The position numbers and the translations under genes were made by a program. Shown one piece after another: positions 31,868-44,713 of a stretch of DNA of 64,000 nucleotides. The stretch's first letter is position 1, and every line of letters begins with the position of its first letter. Under the pieces are notes generated by a model that saw only the letters and a program-made list of their open reading frames with translations, searched no databases and had not been told where the DNA came from. This stretch comes from Batillaria attramentaria (Eukaryota; Mollusca; Gastropoda; Batillariidae), in the NCBI GenBank assembly GCA_018292915.2, contig JACVVK020000150.1, positions 247,501-311,500 on the forward strand, in the 5' to 3' direction.

Positions 31868-34239
31868 TTTTCTGGTTTTGATTGACAAAGGGTGACGATA
31901 ACAGAGACAACACAAACAAGATAAAGAGCACATACAAACCTCCAGCGAGGTTTATGTAAATCTTTTTAATTGATCAGCTGTGATATTTAGACCTGTTTGT
32001 CACTGATGATTTTCAGTTTTACCAACATCTTAACTAGCTCTATTCTTGTCATCTCGCATACTTGATTGCTTAGATTCTGCAGCAAATGAACTAGATCAAA
32101 TAAGAAAGAAAACACAGAATCAACAGAATTTTTATACATGTACAGTACATAAATTTGTATTACACTTGGCTGGGCCAAGTTGAGAGAAGGGGACATCAGA
32201 CTGGCTGTCCCTTACGTTTGATCATGAATGTTGAAAATGGACCATTACATCGCATCAATACTCTGTGCCATCAGGGCCCATTTTATCTTTTTAAGGATGT
32301 ATTTTTGAATTCGATGGAAGTATGAATGCATGTGTCAGTGAGAAGACTGAATGGGCTAGCGTGTACATTTGTACAGTTGATGGCTTAGGGTATGCTACGT
32401 AGTGTCAGAACATGTTTGATAATTATGAGCTTTGTATGTTGCTTTTGTAGTTTGTAACTGCAACGGTATTGTTCACTGCTCAGTTTTCTTTAACGAAAAC
32501 AAGCCAAAAGAGATATAATCCACTGTGATATCAAATTCTAATAATTATAACGAGCACTTACATGGCGCTTTCCTTAGACAAGCTCTAAACAAAGATTCTA
32601 AGGAATATTCTTTCAGTAAGTTGTGGAATCTAAGGAACATTCTGTCAGTAAGTTGTGCATTTGTACATGGGAGACAGCTATTTAGGTGACAAATGGAAGA
32701 TTTTGGAGTACATTTATCATGTACTTTTCTTGAGGAGCATAATCTCGTTCATATATAAAAACTTACATGGTGTTTTACCTATAATTGTTAGTACCATTTT
32801 ATTCATTCCTTACCGTATTTTGAAACATTTTACATAATATACAGTTCAGCATCTGTGGACCAAGTGTGGACAGGGTATTTAGTCAAAAGCAACACACTTG
32901 CATGTACATGTAATTTAACCAACCCCCCTTTGTTTTGTCCACAAATATTTTTGCTTTGTTCTCTCAGAATAAAGTACAGCACAATAATTCATCTTCAATG
33001 CATTGTATGAAAACAGGAACAACAAATGAGTACAAGTACTTCTTTTGCCACATAACTTAGGGTTTCCTTTGTGTCTGTTTTTTGTTTTTCCCAAAATCCA
33101 CGTTGCCTTATTTTCAACTGTGGATTAGCAGCATGTATGAATTTTACAATAACGAATAAAACTAAAATAGCAAGAATCCTGATTCAGGTGACCAGAGGCA
33201 TTCGTGCCAACCATGGCAATGCCTGTTTTTTTTACGTTTGTAGTGATTGTGGATTGTGACTGTGAGAAGCAAGGGTTTCTGACGCATGTCCTGAAATCTG
33301 GTATCTTTGACTTTAAGGCAGGGTCATACAAAATTGTACACCCACAGTATGGACTTTACAAGTTAACAGCAACTACATGTATCACTGGGCAAGTTTGGCC
33401 TGTCTGATGTCTGGTTGCTGAGAAACTGACATGTTAAATAAAAGCATAGGCTTTCGAAACTTTGATGAAACCTATTCTGTGACCTTGACTTTGAACTTGT
33501 CAGTCAGAATGGTCTGTACCAAATAAAGTACACACTGTGCTAAGTTCAATGTCTCTACAGTTAGTAGCTGTTGAGGAAAGGCCACTGTTAAAGTTTGTCA
33601 CAGACAGAGGGTTCTAACACAAACTCGCCTTGCTCACAAAAGTTAAAAAAAACTAATTATTAAGTATGATCCTGTCCAACCATTCAACCTACAACTGTAA
33701 TACTCACACTCATTTCAAATACCACAAATCCACCATGAACAATATGTAAAATACAGTTGCAGACTCAGCTTCAACATAAAAACATCAATGTAAAAATGGT
33801 CATCACAAATAATCAAGTCAGCAGGTAACCTCGCAGGTTGAAAATACCACATGCTAGCACTGGTCAAAAGACAGATACATCAATGACCAATTGTGCATGC
33901 TATGTGTGCTGTATGTAAAATCACATATTTTGTAATGGATTTCATGTAATTTGTGACCCATGGATAAACACAGCACTGTGTAGCTGCACCAGTGCAATTG
34001 GCTTTTTTGCCTAAAAAGCCTGCAGACTCTGTGACCAATAGATGATCACAAGGTTAGGCGAAGCGTTTTCAGTAATGGGTTTAACTACTCGCTGATGCCT
34101 GAATGTGAAGTCTTTTTATGATTACATGTATCACTTTTAAGTTTCAGACAGTGGCATCATCTCCAGCCAGTGATATAAACCAGACCATATAAACACTGTC
34201 ACAGCAACTTCTATCAACTACAGTGAAATCAAAAACGGC
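31868..34239. other. SLC25 3' UTR and SLC25/MDC1 convergent intergenic region
   Basis: AATAAA hexamers on the + strand at 32968-32973 and 33437-33442 are candidate ends for the SLC25 transcript. At about 32593-32656 a 33-bp unit (TCTAAGGAA(T/C)ATTCT(T/G)TCAGTAAGTTGTG) is repeated twice. An AATAATTATAACGAGC-CATGGCGCTTTCC segment near 32539 resembles the LINE-tail repeat. No other gene was recognised. Confidence 0.5.
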
Positions 34240-37200
34240 TCAAGCCCCTATGCAGTTACAGCTCAGAGATGTGCAATTCTCAGTAAAAGTCTGTGAATGT
34301 GTTTTTTTCATCAGTGGGTTGACGCTGTGAAAGCTCAGCTTGTACTTAGCGTCGTCTCTTTGAAGGTGCAACTCGATCTGAAGGCTCACTGGATGGGGGT
34401 CCATATAATCTGAAGGTGCTAGAGTTAAGGATTAAAGAGAACATGACACCCCAATAGTCAAGTGTTTTTTTTTTCAGATGGACCTGGTTAAAGTCAATGT
34501 CGCATGAATAGTAAATGACATTTAAAATAAGGTACATGTACTAGACAAATCTAAAAAGACCACAGGTGCAGAACACTTAAAGATCACAGCTGATGTTGGT
34601 TGTACACTATACGGTTACCTTCCATGAGTGAGCCTCTAGCATCACCGTGGTTCAGACATAGCTCAGAGTTAATTGATATACGTATTTTGTTTTTAGCTGG
34701 AGCAGAATTTGTTACATTTACTCCACTTTTCAAAGGATATCTTTCCATATCCAGTTCCTGCCTCAGGATTCCTGTCAAGATGAACTCTGCAGACATGACT
34801 GGCAAGTCAGCAGAGATGGCTGGACTGCACTTCGTAATGTCTTCTTCACTTGAAATCACCAGTGTCTTGTCCCCTGCTCTGTGAGGCATTGTAGGCAGAT
34901 ACTGCACACAGAAAGTACACAGTGATTCTGGGGCGGGGGAGAGGGGGGGTGCACACAAAACAATATCATAAAGTGAACATGTGCTCTCCTTGGTTGTACT
35001 CCTTGTGTCTTACTTTCCAAGCACGTGGGGTGGGGGGGGGGGGGGGTTCGTCTATTTGCAACACTCACCTCTGCACCAGCGCACTGTAAGATCTCTGAAA
35101 ACACAAATGTAACATTTACTCACTTCAGGAAAACTGAAAACTGAGTTTTGTACAAAAAAATGATGGGCATCATTTTAATGACACCACAATATAGTGCATA
35201 TATGCTGAAGTATTACACAAAAACAATGTTCATTCATTCAACAACAACAACAACAAAATTCAGTTTCAAATTTTATCACATTTATCCCTATTTTGTCTGT
35301 CACCTTTCCACATTTGATAAGTCTTCAGGTGGAAAAAATCATTACTGACAATTTACCTCTATGTACAGCTCAGTAACGTGCATGCTGGACTCATATCTGC
35401 ACTTGCTAAAAGCCAGCAATGATCACCGGAAATTACAGCCAAAAATGTAATCATCTGGTGGGCAGGAATATGGTGGGATTTTTCCTTCCCATATCGAGTC
35501 TAATCCATGTGCAGACTTGTTTGCGGTGCCTGTCTCGCCTTCGTGTACACACGCACGCACAAACATCAAGTGTGCACGCTAAAAATCCCACGTTCATCTT
35601 TCGAAGAAGAGTAGGCTGTGGCCGGTGGCGTGGTAAACAGAAATACTGTCGCACGCACCAGAGTGAATAGCAGGGTGGAGGTTTGCACACAAAGCAGCGC
35701 TTAACGGCAGCAGGCTTTCACTGCTTCGTCCTCCAGCCCTGCGGCGCCGTGAGCATTTCAGCAGAGATGGATATGTGCGCCGAGGAGAAGTCTACCATAC
35801 CATACCATACCATAGTTACACAAACCGTTTTGTCAGCCTGAGCACTCAGATGGCTTTCGTTTCTATAGAAATTCCTCACAGAAGCTAAGGGAAAGGCTTT
35901 ACCATAAACCATGTGTCAAAAAATCTGTGATGACTCCAACAAAATTTTGGTGATTCTCATTAGATATTAGTCCAGTGTTTACCTTTCATCTGGAGAGGTT
36001 CTGGGCGCACTGACTTGGTGACGTGCACCTTATAGCCTTGAAGCAGGGGAGTTTGACTTGCCTTCTGTACAGATGTGACCAAGCTGAACTTGTACTTCTT
36101 CTCCATCTGTGGGTCTTGTACCACAAAAACGCTTGCATCTGTATAGAACCGATATCCTGGACATGTATGGCTCTCTTACAAATCTGTATATTTACAGATT
36201 CATGTCATAAGGACGTTGCTGTCAGTCTTGGATCAACTTCACCCTCTACGTAGATGTACATGTTAGATGTATTACCAAACCATCTTCAAAAGGGTTCAAA
36301 TTTCAAATCATCATAATTTTGGATCAAGGATACAGAGCTTTATCCAAACGCTTGGTTCAGAGCACCGCAAACTGAACCTGACATGAATACTCACATGGAT
36401 TACACACATGCGCTCACACATTCGACATCAACGCACTGCACTCATGTGGTGCAAAGTGTCGGCCAACTATTCAAGTTTCAGAATTTAAAAGTACATTTAT
36501 ATTATTAAAATTACAGCTTTTGATATATTTTGAAAGGTGTTACAGCTGTTTATCAGCATGCCAAGTTTGATGCCTCTGCTGTTTGTAGATTCTGAGAAAA
36601 TGCCAATGTTAATGTTTTCTCTGGAAATGCACAAACACATGCACGCACACGCACACAGAGACGACCGAGGGTTATTACACAGACGCCCTTTGTTAAACAA
36701 GGAAGCCAAAAATGTGTGGCATGTGAACGCCCAACCTCCCCCATTGGCAGCAAGTGTTGTTATCACCAGGGTACTCTTCTCCATTCACTATAAACCTGAC
36801 TGTGTAGATAGCCATACTCATCATTAGTATTACATGTACATACACTGCACCATTTGAACTTGCATTAAGTCAGTCTAAGGGTTCCAAAAACAATGCATTT
36901 CAAAAACAAATATGACCATCATCCTTGCCTGCATAAGAATGTGAACTGTCCCTCCCTACAGACTGAACACTTGCACATATTTGACCATAAACATGTGATA
37001 AGTGTCGCTTACCTACGAACATCCCTGAAGACTTGCAACTTTCCAACCACTGGTGTGTGACTATCATCACACCTCTGGCAAGACCTCCAAGGAATTTCAC
37101 TGTGCGTCGAATCTGCGGTTACAGAAAAAAGACTTTAACTGGCTTTCATCAATAATAAAATTAATACGCATGACAATAATCGGACAAAAAAGGAAAGAAC

Positions 37201-40200
37201 AAAACATGAGGTGTGTGTGTGGGGCGAGGGTGGGCGGTGGTCCATGTAACATCAAACTATTAACAAAAATTGGTTGTGAAGTGGGCAGTCCCAGCACATT
37301 TCGATAAATCTGTTGCTAGTATCGTCAATGTGTAAACTCTGAATCGCAAGGGTGAAGAAGAAAAAAAGAGCCTCATATGAAAATAAAACACCTCAAATCT
37401 GTCAGTGTCGTTACGACTTCACTTTTAACCGGTTCAATGCCCAACGACCCATATTTTGGTCAGCACTGCATGTATGCTCCAATGCCAAGTGACAGTATTT
37501 GGTCGTCTGCTATATGCTTCAAATTTTTTATTTGTATTTTTATGTATTTTTGTATATTCGTACTTTCACTGCGCAGATCATACAGTTTTGATGACGAAAT
37601 ACACATGGACACATAGCTTGAGAACTCCCCTTCATGTGTACACACACCAAACTTTGATGACATTTTATGTGAATTTAACTTTGTGCATAAAACAGAGAGA
37701 CCCCTACATCCCATGCAGTTCTTGTATAATGCACACTGGCGGTGATAGTGGAAGCATCAGGTTCCTGTGACTTTCAGTGGAAGAAGTGACAGGTGAGTTT
37801 TGGTATCTCTTTCAGATGTTGAATATGTAGATTCACTTGACCACATGACTTCTACTATATGGTTTAAATAAAATCAGTGGAAAAATCCAGTAAAACCCTC
37901 CGGCAGCAGCGGTTCCATCTCTGTGCCCAGTGTCAGACAGGGAAAGGCTGAAGGAGTACGAAAATCCTGAGTCTGAAGTGAACTAGCTGATGAAATCTTT
38001 TTAAGTTTATGATGCACTAATGACTAAATAATGTATGTTTACCACATCATATTATCAAGTCGAGGCTGCGCTCAACCTTATCTAAGCATGAGAGCTTAAC
38101 ACTGCATACCCTGTCAGTTACCAGATGGGTGCAGTCTTGAACAGACTTTGCAAAATCACCACCCAAGTCTTTAACTATCTGCAACATAAGTGAAAACGTT
38201 TGTAAGGGGTTGGTATACACACAGAGATACACAGACATACATTTCCTCGAGAAAATAAAGCAGGCTTTACACCACTGTACAAATGCATCACAGAACGCAT
38301 GCAAACTACCAAAACCTCCTCACACAAATTGGTACATACTAGTAAAAGCAGTGTCTTTCTCTACAAAAACAGGCACTTGCCAAAAATACACAGTAGAAGG
38401 TGAAAGCTAAGTCAGTTGCAGACAACATGTAAACAAAGCACAAATGTGCAATCAATGTACAAAAGGAGAGACCATTTGGAGTTTGATGTGTGTATGATGA
38501 CATACATGTGCTTTAAAGAATTTGCTTCACCAGCTACAAATTTTGCATACTGAATCAGTGAATGTAACACTTTGATAATAGACCATGTAAACACTGCAGT
38601 CCTACCTTTTGCCCTTGCTCATCAATGACCCCAGTGAAAAGAACTCTTGGCTTTGAATTAAGGGTAGAACGCCGCAAGGAGGGGGAGTCAGCAGCACTCT
38701 TTACAGGACTTGCTTGATTCCTGGTCTGCTTTCCTCTCTTAGCCGCCACATGCTCAACCACCTTGAAAAAAATCAGTGAAGTTAAATATGAGGATTGTCA
38801 AATCCAAACTCATGAAGTACAAATGACTTGCATTAAAACAGTACAAATATTGAAAAAGGAGACTGACCTTTTCACCAAAAGACCTTTTGTTGTGCTGTCC
38901 CTTTTCTCTGGCTGTTGCCTGAGGTGTTGGTGCTTCTTGTTTATGCTGCTTTGAAACTGATGGTGCCTCATTGTTCTTTTCACTGTTTTCAAGCAGTGTG
39001 TGCTTGGTCTTACAAACATCACCTTTACAATCAGCTTTTCTTACAAATGTGCGCCCCATTTCCTTTTCACACTTTTGTTCACAAGTATCATGCTCTCCAC
39101 GCAGACAAAGCTGTCCCTCTGAAGGGTTTGAGACTTCAGATATCCTTGATGATTGTCTTGTCCTTGTATTCTTTCCACTATTCTTATTTGCTTCTGGTTT
39201 GAGTTTGCCCTGCTTCTTTCCTTGAACCTGAAGGCCCTCACTTGTAGTTCTCCTCTCCTGATCAACATCCTGGCTTTGATCCTCACTCCGAGTTGCTCTG
39301 CAGGTACGATGGGCTCTTTTAGATGTACCATCAGCATCAGGAACAGCTTTTGACAGGGCAACATTACCCCCAACATTCTCTGTTACAACCTCTCTATCTC
39401 CTGGACTGTCTGATGATTGTTTCAACCTTTTTCCAGGCTGCCGACTTTCAACTGATGCAGTCCTCTTTTTCTTTGACAGAAGTGACTTGTCTGTTACAGT
39501 GGTTACTTCTGCAACAGCTTTTTTATCGCCTCCCTCCAATTCTCTTGAATTTGCCTTAGCTACGTCATCATCATCTGCTGAAACAACTGTTACTCTGCGA
39601 GACCTGGAACTTCTACTAGCATGTTTCTGAAAAATCTGTTTTGCTGGAAAACTTGACTTTTCTTCTGCTGGTCCATGAATATCTGCCCCTGTTCCCTTTG
39701 CTCCTGATGTATTTTCAGTGGTCACGACCTCCTTCTCAACATTTCTGGCATGCCCAGGAATCTGTTGTTGAACTCCACTGATTCTCTGTTTACCCCTTCT
39801 GGTGCTAGACTGGAGAAGAGGATGTCTGCTGCCTTTAGTGGTGGGTGAAGCATGCTTGGTGTCTCTGCTTTTGTCATTGATTGCAGATTCAGGGGAATAT
39901 CCCCTTGTCACTTTTCGTGATCGACCACTTCTTCTTGGGCCAATGCTGTCATTACTGGCAACATCACCAGATCTCTCAAGACCATCATCAGCATCTGCAC
40001 TATGCGCAGTAACAGGAAGTGCTCTTATTCTGGTAGTCTTTGTAGGTACTTCAGTATTGCTAGTATTTAGCTGAGATGTAGTTGTAGCCACATTTGAAAG
40101 TTCTGGCTTATTTCCAGTGCTGCCAGGTGGCTTATTCCCTTGTTTCTTTCCTTTCTTGGTCCCAACTGCCTTTTGTACTCTATCTTCATTACTCTTTAAT

Positions 40201-43200
40201 GAATTATTCACCTCTTTCTTGGCATCTTTTCTAAAACTCATTCTACTGTTTCTACGAGTCTGTCTTAATGGTTCTTCTTTGTCGTGAGGGTTGTCATCCT
40301 TTTGCATCTTTACAGCTGGCTTTCCTCTACTTGGAGTTGGAGTGATTGGATTCCCTTTACTCTGATCTTCAACTTTTGTCTGCTCAGTGCTGTCCCCTGT
40401 GCTAACAACTGGCTTAGACTCAAAATGACAGAGGGGGGCGGGGCTAGTTTTGACAGCCTCATCATGGGAATCAGACTGGACATGTTTCTTGTACCCAGGT
40501 GAAACACAAGCCTCAGAACCTGAACCCTTCGACACCTGAAAGGGCAACAAACCGATCAATTTAAGTCCTTTTTTTAAAGTAGTTAACTTGAAAGTAACTA
40601 CCATCATTCTAATACTTATCCTTACATGGCTAATTTTAAGTCAAATCTGATTACAATCAGCCACAGGCTCTTGGGAAAAGTGCAGCCACAGAGACATACA
40701 ACATAGTGAGCAGTGGGTAACTGTGTGTGTGTGTGTGCGCGCACGTGCGCACATTCCTAAGGTAGACCGCTTCAAGAAGAATGATTATACATGTAAATAC
40801 TTACATCAGCAAAAGCTACTTTCTTTGGAGAGGGTGATGGAGATCTCTTCTGGACTTTCCTGTCCACCAGTGCTGGCTTTAATGGAGACCTCTCAGGTAT
40901 ATTAATGATAGCAGTGCTTGGTCCATCATCCTGGCTTTCTGGCACCATCTACAATATGATTTCAATGTGAAACTTGCAAAAATCGAATTGTGCAACATGC
41001 TTTCAAAATGCCTGCAAAACATCGTACAACAAACTGTTTTGTCAATTACAGCAGGACTGATATCAAAGGAAATGCCCATACTGATCATACATACCTCTTC
41101 AGTGTCAACACAATGCTCATCAGCCTCATCAGTTTTAACAACTGCAACAACATAAAGACAGGTTCACCTGAAACCTTTTTCAAAGCAAAGCGTGGAACAA
41201 GGTGATGATTGAACTTGTCACGTAGTCTCTAGAGAAGCTCTTCTGAATTATTCAAAAATCACTTTTTAGTGTTCAAGTTCACATATTCAGAGAATAGTTG
41301 GATATTTTTCCAATGTTTTGGAAAGTATGTTGTCTGCTTTCTCAGCCGATTCACATAAGCCTCTTAATCATATCACTCTTTGTACCACAGACAAAGGGTG
41401 CTGTTGTATTCTGATTCGGACTAATGCAGTTAAAATTTTACAGAATGGTTAGCAGACTGAATACTGTGGGATGTATGTCATTATGTGTCATGAAATAGAC
41501 AGGTTAGTGTTCACTTCGTTTTCCATGTATACGTGACTTTGAGGTGCATTGTGTGTGTGTCTGTGCATGTGTCTTTTTTTGTAAACAGACCACTCAGACC
41601 ATCGTTTCTAAACAGACTTATTAATGCAGCAAAAATGAGTATACTCAATGTAAAACTCTCCCACCAGATGACCAAACAAAATTAACATCAGTGCAGAAAT
41701 AAATTAATTACGAATACATTGTTTAGTAAGAACATGAATGCACAGCCATCAGTGGCCCCAACATACTTGGTATGACATGGCTGATTGTTTTGAAGAGAGT
41801 GGACCCCAACTGACTGAACTAGTCTACAGTATAATCGGCTCTTTCATGGTTTTGTCTGAGACACAGTAAGCGTAAGTGACAATACTGACATACTCTTCTC
41901 CACACTGCAGCTATCCTTACCCATATTTGTTTCATCTGTGCTGCAGTTCACTGGCAATGTATCACCTGCAGCTGAAGTCCCCAGTGGTAAATGGTCAGTT
42001 GGTCCAGTGTCTGTTCCTAGCACAACTTGCTTGTCTCCCTTCCTATTCTTGTCACCACTTCCATCATTTTCCTTTATTTCCTGCCTCTCCTCAGTTGCAC
42101 GGTTGTCATCAATGAGCTGTGTTGTGTCATCAAAGTTCACACCCTTAGAAACATCCTCAGCTATACAATCATCATCAATGGCCAGAGTTGCATCATCAAA
42201 ATTTGCACCTTTACCACCACCCTGGGTTGTACTGCTGTCCTCAATGGCCCGAGTGGCATCACCACAGTTCATACCCTTGGTTGCATGGCCATCAGTAATG
42301 GCAAGAGTCGCATCATCTACTATCACATTTTCTGCAAAACTCTTAGATGCACGAATCTCATTAATGGCCAGAGTTGCATCACTGAAGTTCACACCTTCAG
42401 AATCATGCTTAGATGTGCTGTTGTCATCAATAGGTTGAGTTGCATCATCGCCTTTAGTAACATCCTCAGTTGCATGGCTTTCATCAATGACCTGAGTTGC
42501 ATCAGCGGAAGTCACTTTTATAGAAACATCATCAGATGTGTGACTGTCATCAATGGCCTGGGTTGCATCATCAAAATTCACACCTGCTGCAACATTCTCA
42601 GTTGCACGCATGTCCTCCATGACCTGAGTTACATCATCAAAATACACACCATCAGCAAAACCCTCATGTTTGGTCTTGACTTCCACATCCATCTCCTCAT
42701 CAGACATATCACAGGCAAGTGTTGATGTGGTGAACAGCCCATTTAAGTTTTCAATGTCCTCTTTTCTTCCATCTTTCTCACTATCCCCCATTATATGAGC
42801 ATCTGAAGTGCTATAAACCACTTTTGCTGAGGACGTATCCAGTTTGCTGGAATCTTTTTTATTTGTGTCAGTAGCTACACCAGCTGTTTCCTTGTTAGGT
42901 ATCCTTGGGTCTACATCTTCACTACGCTCCAGATCTGTGTCCATAGTGTACATTTGCGTACTTTCAAACTGAGGAACATCTGATTCCTGTAACACACACA
43001 CACACACAAACATAACTTTGATACTGATAAACTGGTACAATAACAGTCAGTGACAAGACATGACATGCTTCAAACAAACAGTATATAATAGTGCTTGTTG
43101 TGCTCTGCTGTGTAATTTTATGATGGTGACTGTTTCAGTGTTTGATCTTTCTCTACAACAAGAATGAAAACTTTTCAACCAAACATAATAAATCCAGGCA

Positions 43201-44680
43201 GTAACTTACAAAAATGCAATAAATCAGTGGCACTGAAATGGTCTATGCTGTGATGTACGGGTAGTATAGTATGCTGCGTACATTACAACATTTCATGTGG
43301 ATTTAAAAATCTTGCTTGAGCCAATACCTGACCAAGCTTCGTTTGACAATACTGGAAAAAGCTGCAGGAGATCTACCACGCCACAGACAGTGCAGCTCAC
43401 AAACCTTCATCTTTATTGAAAGGAACATCCCTGACTTCCCTGCTTCATAGTTGTTACTGCAGTATGGTTACGAACACAATGACTTAGTAAAGTTAGTTGC
43501 CTGACTTGTTGGCAGAGATTTTGAAATACAACAAGGTGCCCCTTGTACAGAACTATACAATGGTGACTTTTTCAGCATCTGTGACCCAAACATTAATGTT
43601 TTTTTCCAAAAGTGCCAGCTCTGGCTTCACGTGATCTACTTTTTGCTTCAAGTCAAATGAAGTCAAAGGAATTTATTGTCTGTAAATGTTTAAGATTTCT
43701 GATATGGTGCTTTAGTTTTAAAATTCACAGAACAATACAGGAGACTAAGACTTATAGAACTTACAAACTACTGTGAATGTGACTTCCGTTTGTTCATGGT
43801 AACAATTGCATTTGGAATAAAGCTATTTTTGACTCTGTTTGTCCTGCTTGACAAACAGGGCCTTATCAGGAGTGAAAATTGGACCGACACTTCATGTTTC
43901 TAAAACAACTTTGTGCTTTCAGTTTCATAAACATTAAACAGCACCATGATCAAGACTACAAGCAAGTTTATCAACCTCTTCAAGTGTCTTGTTTTCTCCC
44001 AGTCCAATAGCCTGCGTAGCCGCATCCATGTCGACATTTGAGTCTGATTCTTCATCTTCAGAGCCACCATAGGCTTGTGTTGCATCAGTACCCTTGGCTG
44101 CCCTGGGCTTGTTCAGGGCTCTGTCTGTAGGTTAAATAAACAATAAAAAAAACAGTAAGTCAATTCATTCCTTTTACAGTATTCTCATTCCACATACAGA
44201 CTGAATGCACTGCTTAATGTTTATGAGTGAGCTGGAACAGGCTCTAGCAGGAAACAAACTCTGAGTACATACTCCAAAGGTTGCTTGTTTCCTCTAGGAT
44301 ATGTGAAATGTCCCTTATAGTGTAATCATAACTTATCCATCACACCCAGATCTAATACAGCTAACCTGTCAATGGTGGCAAAAAAGTGTTCAGGGTTCAA
44401 CTTATGCCTCCCACTTTTAAGGTTTTAGGAGTTTTGTTTGCTTGGGGCTTCTTCTTTCTTTTTCTTTTTAAAAAAAAATATACTCACAACAGTGATATTA
44501 TTCACCAAAAAGACCTTAGAAGGATTCACACTGAAGGTTCGTCTCACATGGGCAATCTTGTCACTTTCAGTTCTAAAACAAGTATCAACAGATGCAGAAA
44601 GGGTGGGTGGATAGCAGATGTACAAACCAATGGTCTGTGTTGCAGCATATAGCAGTGAACCATCATTCTCTGTCCCATCT

Positions 44681-44713
<33 letters not shown>

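Larger units (their letters stand above)
34619..38761 (-). other. MDC1: MDC1 tandem BRCT module
   Basis: BRCT1 is spread over exons 15-18: KPRVLFTGVIDEQGQK, IVKDLGGDF...HLVTDR, IRRTVKFLGGLARG and HQWLESCKSSGMF. BRCT2 follows in exons 18-20: LLQGYKVHVTKSV, EILQCAGAE, YLPTMPHRAGDK, LPVMSAEFILTGILRQELD. The Thr-Gly of LFTGV and the Arg and Lys of RRTVK match the residues that hold the phosphorylated H2AX tail in human MDC1. Exon 19 (35094-35069) is only 26 nt. Confidence 0.9.

Noticed and set aside
34346..34434. MDC1 C-terminus ending APSKRRR
   Set aside because: Not fully rejected, but it needs a weak donor (GTGTAC) in the previous exon. The strong donor at 34618 leads in phase to the stop at 34240, which I used.
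41844..42725. Plus-strand frames of 166-232 codons opposite MDC1 exon 11
   Set aside because: These are shadows produced by the repetitive coding sequence on the minus strand.
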